A stretch of 64,000 nt of DNA from Symsagittifera roscoffensis (lineage: Eukaryota > Xenacoelomorpha > Acoela > Convolutidae), in assembly GCF_963678635.1 (NCBI RefSeq), contig NC_087062.1, positions 65,470,647 to 65,534,646 on the forward strand, in the 5' to 3' direction. The notes beneath the pieces are model-generated. The model had not been told where the DNA came from. It did not search any database and saw only the letters and a list, made by a program, of their open reading frames with translations. Shown one piece after another: positions 56,743 to 64,000 of the stretch. The position numbers and the translations under genes were made by a program. Each line of letters begins with the position of its first letter. Position 1 is the stretch's first letter.

Positions 56743-57152
56743 TGAGTTATGCCCGATGTGGTTAACTCATAGAGTAATTTCGGATAGGGTACACCGTCTG
56801 CTCGTCACGCTATCTTATTTTCGGCCGGATAGATTCCTGCAACTTCTTAGTCTAATACCGATCCTAACCTTACTCTTATACTTTCTAGTCTCAGGGTGTT
56901 TAACTAGTCTCTGCTAGGCTCAATAGATCTAGGGTATACTAGTTTTTTGCGGCTGCTGAAGTTCTCTTGGAGAGACAACTAATTTCTAAGTTAAATTCAA
57001 ATCTCTCTGGTGCTGAAATTACAAGTAATTTCAGCACTTACAAATAAGTGGGTTGTTAGTTAGATGGATCATGATTGGTTAATATTAAATACTTTACAGT
57101 GGTAAAATATCTAATTTATCCAATCATAAAATGTAGTTTAGATCAGGTTCCA
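56743..57152 (-). repeat. 5' LTR of the giant element
   Basis: Partner of 40753-41162; being at the high coordinate, it is the 5' LTR of this minus-strand element. It should carry promoter and polyadenylation signals, not individually identified. An apparent plus-strand frame across it (56690-56917) occurs in the other LTR too and has no support. Confidence 0.9.
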
Positions 57153-58080
57153 GTTGCTCTTACCTGCACTAGTGGAACTCCAACAAAGCAAACTGTTGAA
57201 AACGAACATGAAAGAGTCTAGGGAACTAGAACCTTGTGAAGTTATTTGTTGAGATACAATGATTTTCCAAAAAAAATCGATATTAACAGAAAATTGATTG
57301 TAAGGCTAGTAAATCTTTGCAAACCGGTTGAATTCTTAACTTAGGAAGAAGTCATAACAGCACGTCTTCGGGTTTGTTAGAACAGAATTCAGCCTTATTC
57401 TCAATCAAAGATATACGTGATTGCTCCCTTGATTATGAGCAATTAGTTTTGCTGGGATTATGGGTGTCCAGAAAAACCACCCGAAAAATTCTACAAAAAT
57501 ACAAGTCGCACTAGAGCTAATAATGGAAAAAGAAGTGAACGCAATTCCTGTGCCACAAAACGACTGAAAAATAGAAACTCGTTCGGGGTTATCAGTTGAG
57601 CTTCTGAGATCGAGCCTTATGTTAGATTGGGAGCCCATCAACCTGGTACCCAAGTCCAGATACGACAGGTGATGCAACGTGACAGGTGATACGACGTGAT
57701 TATCAAGCCTCCAAGCAACAATCGGACCATCAAAAATTGAGACCACTGAGAGAAGAACTAAAAGCAGATTGGTTTGAAATATCAAACGCAACGAGATGAT
57801 TGAAAGCGCACCCAATGCAGATGCAGTTATAGAATTGTTAGGAATGGAAAAATCCAAGTTCATCCGGTAAATGGAGATTTACAAAAAAACAAGTCCTGCT
57901 AGAGCTAATAATGGAAAAAAAAGTTAACGACACTTCTGAGCCAAAAATCGACTGAAGAATAGAATTTCATTCGGGGTACTTAATTGAACTTCTGAGACCG
58001 AGCCTAATGTTAGACTGGGAGCCCATCAACCGAGTGCCCAAGTCCTAACACTGATATGATATTGCAAGCAACTGATGATG
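57153..58080 (+). repeat. 388-bp tandem duplication next to the LTR element
   Basis: Sequence around ctagagctaataatggaaaa occurs at 57511 and 57899, followed in both by cgactgaa, attcggggt, gcttctgaga or acttctgaga, and gggagcccatcaacc. Divergence is about 15-20% by eye. The gene content is unclear. The first ~350 bp is the right flank of the LTR insertion. Confidence 0.65.
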
Positions 58081-59825
58081 TGGATACAGTACGTAATGAT
58101 GACTACAATTTGAGTTACCTCAAAAAACATACATAACGTGATGAGATTGGCTTACAGAATCAATCGAAAGAAAACTGTCGAGTGTCCTGAATGGCTACCG
58201 GAAGACTGGGTGAATCCTGGTTTTTTTGGCAAAAATTTGTGGCCCAGGGGTCTCAGGTTTGTAGACCTAGTTTGACCAAGCTTTGATAAAACGGAAAAAC
58301 AATCGGTGACATTAATTGGACTTCTGACGCTGGTTTTAAAGTAACAGCAATAAATGTTGACTGTTATGGAGATTGGAGAAACGTAACTATGATACTAAAG
58401 TGATAGCACTAAATTTCTAAAAATTAGTTTGTCGGAGTCAGTATTGAACCCAGAGCAGTGACATGAGATGGTACTAGCTGTCAGTGTAGAAGTATTCCCA
58501 GGTCTGCTACAAAGTGAGTAGAAGTATACTGGAAGATGAAGGGAAACCATTGAAGCAGAAAATAATCCCAAGCAAAATGAGGCTCATCATAGGCTAGAAC
58601 ACGTAAGAGATCAGGTGGGTTTAAGCGTGGCCCTCCCGGGACAATCGTCGATACCAGTGCAATTTGTAGCTGTGGACGCAAAAAGCACCGCCTTTTGATC
58701 AAACCCTTTCTCTGTCCCGAACTTCAGGATAAAAACAAGATTGTTCAAAAGATCTTGCGAGTTACTCTGTAAGATGTTTTCTGCAGTTCCTAAAGGAACC
58801 AAGAGTCAGCTTGAATTGAAACTCTGGAAAGAAATCAATGGATATGCTGGTAAAGTTTTGAAGGAATGAAGATTAAAAGATCAGTAGCATTGAATTATAA
58901 CGCGGCTTACGAAGGTGGTAAAACTCACCGGGAGTTGACGCAAATGAAGCCGCTGTTGGAAACGTCAGGACATCCGAAAAACTATTGGAGGAGAGTCTTG
59001 ATGTTTCTACATATCTCACAGAAATTCTGCAGTACGTCTTTTCCTTGATGGTATTAATAAAGTTGAAGCCAAAACCAAACGATGGCGGTCAGATCACAAA
59101 TGACAAGTTTTGATTCCAAAGGAAGGAGAACGCAGTCAATGAACATGATGCTGCAAGACAACAGGACGCATTAGAAATGGAGGCACGCTTGGAAGCCTGG
59201 GGTTTAAGAACCAACAGAGGGCCGATCGAAGGGCTGCACTTATCTCCGCCAATCGATGCATTGAGATTGTTTGCATCAAAAGAGGTTCCCCAATGATAAA
59301 AAGTTACAAGTTCTTTGATCAGCGGAGCGAAAAAAAGTGCAGAGCGACGAGTTTTTGTCGATATGAAGAACGAAACGTCTCTGAAGAAATTTTGGTCGGA
59401 AACGTACGCGGAGAAAACGGATCAACCAGATCCGACAGCACGCTGGAATGCTTAGAAGGAGGATAGATAGCATCCTTCCTCGCAAAAAATGTATCGCAGA
59501 GTCTCACGCTACATGAGTTGGTAACATATACAGGTATCCTAGAGGTTAATATCGGTGATCCTGGAGCTCTTTGTCATATTTGGAGCAGAAAACTTTCAAA
59601 CGGGTATGATATCCTGCTTTCATGGCGTTCAGAACCTGTTGTTTGATGACCTACTGACATCAATGAAAACGACACACGACCAGTCTCCCGGTCGGCGACC
59701 CAAGACAAGGAGCAGTAAGAAACGTCCACTAAAAATCTTTTAATGCGCAAGGCAACAGCGTCGTGGACATCAAGGCGTGATATTAGGCCTGAGTTATTGA
59801 TATTGTTGCAGCAACAGAACTGTTT
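58081..59825 (+). pseudogene. decayed coding-like sequence, unidentified
   Basis: Plus-strand fragments with protein-like composition in changing frames include ECPEWLPEDWVNPGFFGKNL at about 58180-58240, EMEARLEAWGLRTNRGPIEG near 59170, and a Lys/Glu-rich block with FVDMKNETSLKKFWSETYAE near 59355. Stops and shifts interrupt every 30-70 codons. No domain recognised. The sequence may be a mobile element or a dead gene. Confidence 0.35.
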
Positions 59826-59879
59826 CGAAACAGAAGAATTCGATAAAGTCATAAAATGTTTAGGCATAATGTTTGAGGC

Positions 59880-60810
59880 ATGACAGTTTTGACTGTCTTG
59901 TCTTTGGCCATGAGGATGGATCCTGGGGTATCGTTAAAAGGAGTAAAACTAATCGTAGCAATTTTCGTGACTAGTCTAATTGACAAAAAAGAAATTAAGT
60001 GCTGGAAAGATTTATGGGAACTCTCTGAAAAGTTACCAGATTTTACCCTGACAGGATTAGTACTGCTCGATGTCGACTCCGTATCACGTATCACACAGAG
60101 CTGAAAACCCCTGAGACTAACTAGAGAACCGTATCAGCTTGCTTGGACACAATGAAACTTTGCTTTGTGAGCAGAAACGCTGAAGTACCACACTGCACGG
60201 AGTTCGCGCTCTGAGAAAACTCAGCGAGAAGAAGGCTGATTTATGTGGCCACACCAAAGCCCAAATTTTTGAAGAAAAATGAAAAAACTAAACATAATCG
60301 CAGCCATTGCAATGGGAAATTTAAGTCTGAAAAAAGAAGATGTGATTGTCTTCATTGTTAAAAAAATCTTAATGTCATTAGAAAAACTGAAAATTATTGG
60401 GTAGACACGATCTAGCGCCCTTCCGATGCAAAAAATTGTGATAGTAGTCCACGAAGGATAAGAAAACAAGCAGCAACGATTGATTCAAACCCAGTCTACC
60501 AGCGGATGATATCTACCTTTTAAATACGAAAAACCTCTTAATTAAGCCCAACTGAGGTCCAAGAGCTCAATGAAGATAAAAAGGGGACAATTAGACGACG
60601 CAGAAAATAAAAGATTTGGATCCAATCGAGAGAAAAATAAGGGAGCTAAGCCCTCGATTGACGGAGCGTCAAGCTCTGGTCAAGCACCATAAGATAGAGG
60701 CGAAGCAGACGGTTGAGAACTCTTCAACGTTGGAATCTCCCTCAGCTTTCATGAATCTAACTGATCAAATTCCGGACAGCAGTTCTCCAGGCAACACCGC
60801 AATGTGAGAA
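59880..60810 (+). pseudogene. diverged tandem paralogue fossil, copy 1
   Basis: The order is a segment ending KKEIKCWKDLWELSEKLPDF, then a stop-rich piece, then AAIAMGNLSLKKEDVIVFIV near 60300, then a family R-like piece with NSSTLESPSAFMNL and SSSPGNTAM at 60616-60807. The same order recurs about 1.92 kb downstream. Conservation is clearer at the amino-acid level than at the DNA level, suggesting it once encoded protein. Function unknown. Confidence 0.45.
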
Positions 60811-61825
60811 ATGATTCCAGGAAACTATTGAGTTAATCTTTTTTCCATCAATCCGATGTGTGCAGAAAAGGTTAGTATATCGTCCATGAAAATGAAATTA
60901 GGTGGAAATTACTGACATGAAAATGAAATTAAGTCGAAAAGCTTAAGAAGATATACCGAAAAAGCATATGTCAACCCTAGTTTTTGTGTCAAAAGTACCA
61001 AACTAGCAAAAAGATTTTGAGTAAAAAACACCTTTGATCTGGGAGAGGGTGACGACAGATCACAGCAATTTTCGAAAAGACTTAGAGGCTGATGGTACCA
61101 CCCATCCTCTTGTCAGAGTTGCAATCTGCGAGTATTAAAACAAAAAACGCTAAGCGCACTCTAACTGGCCCGAGGTTAAAATTGGTTTTATTTTTAAGAC
61201 AGCACGCATTAGTGTGATGGTAATAGCAATAAAATAACAATGTGAGGACAGCAAACTAAAGGTCTTCAAGCCTAGGAGAATAAGGAGCTCAGGACAAATA
61301 GGAGTTTTTATGACTTTCTGCTGCTAAAAGCGGTGACATACGGCCGTCAAGGTGAACTAATCACTTTGACTCGATATCCTGAGATACTGAGCAAACAAAT
61401 GCATGATTATAGGCATATGCTATTGAGTTGCTTGCTGCATTAGAACTATTTTGGAGTGAGAGAAGACGATAAAGTCAGAAAAGAGGAGGATTTGAGGCGC
61501 AATGTCTAAGGCAGGCGTGTTTTGAGTGACCAGTACCTGGCCAAGAGGTTTGATCATGTGGTATGGATTTAAAAAAGTCAGATTCGTATATGTGGTCTAG
61601 GGCCCGCCGTTACTTTTGTGTTCCCGAATCTAAAGGTGAAACTTATAGGAGCTCGGTGCAGAACCTGAAGTTAATCTCAGTAAATGATGAGTTAACACTC
61701 AAATGGTGCGCCCAGTGTGGCACGGGAATCTACAAATGAAGATCTAATGTTCGGAAATGTTGTTATTTTTTCTGCAATAGATTGGATGACACGAAGAGAG
61801 GATACATCGAGGCTTACCCATAGAT
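60811..61825 (+). other. decayed spacer between tandem paralogue fossils
   Basis: Contains fragmentary frames (FYDFLLLKAVTYGRQGELIT near 61310) and a stretch near 61030-61070 resembling 63230-63260. No feature is supported beyond membership in the duplicated block. Confidence 0.35.
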
Positions 61826-62720
61826 TTGGAACTTCAAGCTCCAAAACAAAGAAAAAAGCGAAGTGGTGGGAATCTGAAGACTAATAACGGCATACAAAAG
61901 GAGCAGGAAAATAACAAGGATGAAGCAACTTCATGGAACTTTCTAGAGAAAAACCCATCGTTTCCCACGATGAGAAGAATTTTGCTCGGCGTCGAATCAG
62001 TAGTACAAGCGCTACAATCGAAAATCGTTGAGACTAATTAGAAAAGATTAGTAGCCTTAGCAAACATAGTGGAACTGGAACTGTCCTTCGTAAGCAAGCG
62101 CCGAGGTACTAACTCCTTAAAATTAGCAATTTGTTGTGTTGGCCACAGTAAAGTTTGGAAAATTGAAGAAGAGTGGGCTAAGCTAAAGGTAATCACAGCC
62201 GTTGCAAAAGAAAATATAGTCTGATAAAGGAGCTGTGATTGTCTTCAATATGAAAAATGTTTTCATACCAATGAAAAGACTGTTCAATACAGACGCTTTA
62301 GCGCCTTTCAAATGCAAAAATTTCATGAAAGTCTTGGAAGGAAACGAGAACAAAGCAGCTGCCAATCTTATCAATACTTGTCTAATAGCAATGAATATCG
62401 ACAATACCAGACAAGGACCCTGGAAATCAAGGCCTACAGGGTGTCATGAAACCAATGACAATGGGAACAAGATAGTGAATAACCGGGATACGAATTAAAA
62501 TCCGAAAAAAAAACAATGGGAAGGAGCCTCGATTGGTGGAGCGTCAACTTACATCGGGACTTCTTTCCGAACAAAGAAGATAAGATAGACGAAGCGGCGA
62601 AATATTAAGCAAACGAAAGACAACGCTTCCACGTTGGAACCTCTCTCAGCCTTCATGAACACTACTAATCAAATGCCGGAGAGCAGCGCTCCTGGCAACA
62701 CCATCGAAAAAAGAAGTCAG
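61826..62720 (+). pseudogene. diverged tandem paralogue fossil, copy 2
   Basis: This matches copy 1: 61826-62041 ends VESVVQALQSKIVETN where copy 1 has VDSVSRITQS; 62235-62498 carries VIVFNMKNVFIPMKRLFN where copy 1 has VIVFIVKKILMSLEKLK; and 62620-62705 carries the R-like phrase acgcttccacgttggaacct with PESSAPGN. Here the 62235 frame stays open for 87 codons. Unidentified product. Confidence 0.45.
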
Positions 62721-63459
62721 TAGAACAAACTTTTTCTTTGAATCAATTCGCATTCGAAAGATTCAAAACGCAGCTAGATTTTTTTAAAGGAAAATTGACT
62801 GCGGAAGAGTGAGAAACGCATTGTCGTGATCATGAAGACATGACTGGCTGTAGGATGAACAGAGTAGCATTTATGGAGGTGGTATGATCAGTATCACAGC
62901 AAGGGAAAGAATCAGTGTTGAAAACGGGTCTAAACCAACCTTTGATGCATGAAACTCTGGAGAAGTTGGACAAATGCGAGGGAATAAAAGAGATTTCAGC
63001 GATGCATGAGAGCAAAGCAAACTCTCAGATCGAATCGATGTACGAAAAACGATACAATTGTATACTCGTCCAAGGCTACCAAAAAAACAATGCAAAAAGA
63101 GCTAGTGACTGAACAAATCATTGACTGGCAAAAGAAGATAAGCGAACAGATTTTGGCATGGTAGACCGAAAACGTAACATTCAAATTTTTCTGTCAAAAT
63201 GTCAATCTAACAAAAAACTAGTAGGAGATGGCTTTGATCTGAGAGAGAGTGTCAACAGATGACAGGGCACCTCAAAAACTTATAATTTTCAAAAAACGAA
63301 AAAAGACCAGATACAGATAACAACTTTAAAACTGAAAAGCTAACCGTAACTGCACGATGTTAGATATGGAAACTTTAGGCAGGCTGGCGTGAACACTGTG
63401 AAGGGCTTCAAGCCCTCAAGAAAGAACCATAGAAAAGGGAGTTTAGCTGAACAGACACA
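62721..63459 (+). other. decayed coding-like sequence
   Basis: Frames of about 60 codons (62915-63112, Lys/Glu-rich, coiled-coil-like) and sequence resembling 61030-61300. No product recognised. Confidence 0.3.
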
Positions 63460-64000
63460 GCCCGTTGAATTTGTTCGATAAACCGACACAAACGTGACGA
63501 GTGAACTTGCTGGATCAGCTCGGGTGGAACTTTTGTGGATATCTGAAAAAGTTAAATTTCAAAAATAAGGCTAAAAAACCTAATTCGCGACCTAACAAAG
63601 AAGGCTTTTTGAACAGCAGCTTTCTCAGAAAAGTACGGGTAAAACCTGAACCAATTGGTCAGTCTACCTTGAAAAAAAAGAATGATAACAACTTCGAAAA
63701 ACCATTCCCTACGAGCCATGCCAATTTTGAGAACATATTTTCAAGTTTGCCTCACTTGGTGCTCAGACCACAAAAAGCTTGATTCAGATGAAAGGAAAAT
63801 ATCAAGGGAAAAAACCAAAAAGTACAACCGGCAGCGGAATTGAGAGACTTTATGATAAGTTATGTAGCAGCCATAACCTGTGAAGAACGTAGAGACGCTC
63901 TTTGTTTCTTGGATTGTTTTGGAGCAAATTTTGTTGCCAGCGTTGATCACGTGTTCAGAAACTTTGAAGACGCTTGCTGTTACAAGCAATAGCAGAAACT
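63460..64000 (+). pseudogene. family R relative, continuous with 40.2-40.75 kb homologue
   Basis: The 93-codon frame at 63501-63782 (NLLDQLGWNFCGYLKKLNF) aligns with the R segment reading NLFDNLWWNWWISENL at 26253 and 40220. Downstream, in a shifted frame, ELRDFMISYVAAITCEERRD and ANFVASVDHVFRNFEDACCY match the piece just left of the LTR insertion at 40600-40740. No minisatellite and no LTR element interrupt this copy. It runs to the window edge. Confidence 0.5.

Larger units (their letters stand above)
40753..57152 (-). mobile_element. giant (16.4 kb) Ty3/gypsy-like LTR retrotransposon with extra ORFs
   Basis: Two 410-bp direct LTRs bound a 15.6-kb interior read on the minus strand. In order from the 5' LTR: a 1.2-kb leader, small basic ORF, long gag with zinc knuckle, aspartic protease, RT (YLDD), RNase H, integrase (HHCC and DDE), hydrophobic ORF, Pro/Ser/Thr-rich ORF, 536-codon ORF, and a 1.8-kb 3' region. 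RT-RNaseH-integrase order identifies Ty3/gypsy (Metaviridae). Typical members are 5-10 kb, so the size is unusual. Pol has several stops and frameshifts, so this copy is probably inactive. LTRs differ at about six positions, so insertion is fairly recent. The 4-bp flanks (gatg left, gttg right) match at three positions, a possible mutated target duplication. Confidence 0.9.

Overview
This window is eukaryotic genomic DNA, most likely from an invertebrate animal. It is AT-rich, has spliced introns, uses the standard code, and is dominated by transposons and their decay products. The lineage cannot be fixed from sequence alone. No prokaryotic organisation (operons, Shine-Dalgarno sites, CRISPR) is seen.

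One confident host gene is present. A seven-exon RagC/RagD-type Rag GTPase lies on the minus strand (11819 down to 5978), reconstructed exon by exon with consistent GT-AG splice sites and phases; the predicted protein is 451 aa. Its 3 kb second intron carries a decayed LINE, and its fifth intron holds a tRNA-Leu-like sequence. Bases 1-5977 hold no recognisable gene but include a nested ~615-bp tandem repeat (3230-5075).

From 12.15 to 19.0 kb two different CR1/L2/Jockey-like LINEs lie head to tail on the plus strand. LINE-A has an SGNH-like ORF, four ~85-bp leader repeats, a PHD-finger ORF1 and an ORF2 whose reverse transcriptase core is deleted. LINE-B is a 5'-truncated endonuclease/RT element. 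Both end near TAC-repeat tails.

From 20.6 to 37.5 kb there is a recent tandem segmental duplication (8559 bp and 8296 bp). Each unit holds an unidentified decayed minus-strand coding block, a minus-strand LINE-B copy, a short dispersed repeat called family R here, and about 2.6 kb of degenerate 25-bp minisatellite. Shorter R and minisatellite fragments continue to 40.75 kb.

From 40753 to 57152 lies the most notable feature: a 16.4-kb Ty3/gypsy-like LTR retrotransposon on the minus strand with 410-bp LTRs (about 98% identical). Besides gag, protease, RT, RNase H and integrase it carries a small basic ORF before gag, a very long gag, a hydrophobic ORF after integrase, a Pro/Ser/Thr-rich ORF, and an intact 536-codon ORF with no resemblance to a usual envelope protein. 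It interrupts a family R copy.

From 57.15 to 64.0 kb is decayed, internally duplicated coding-like DNA that includes diverged family R relatives; no product could be named.
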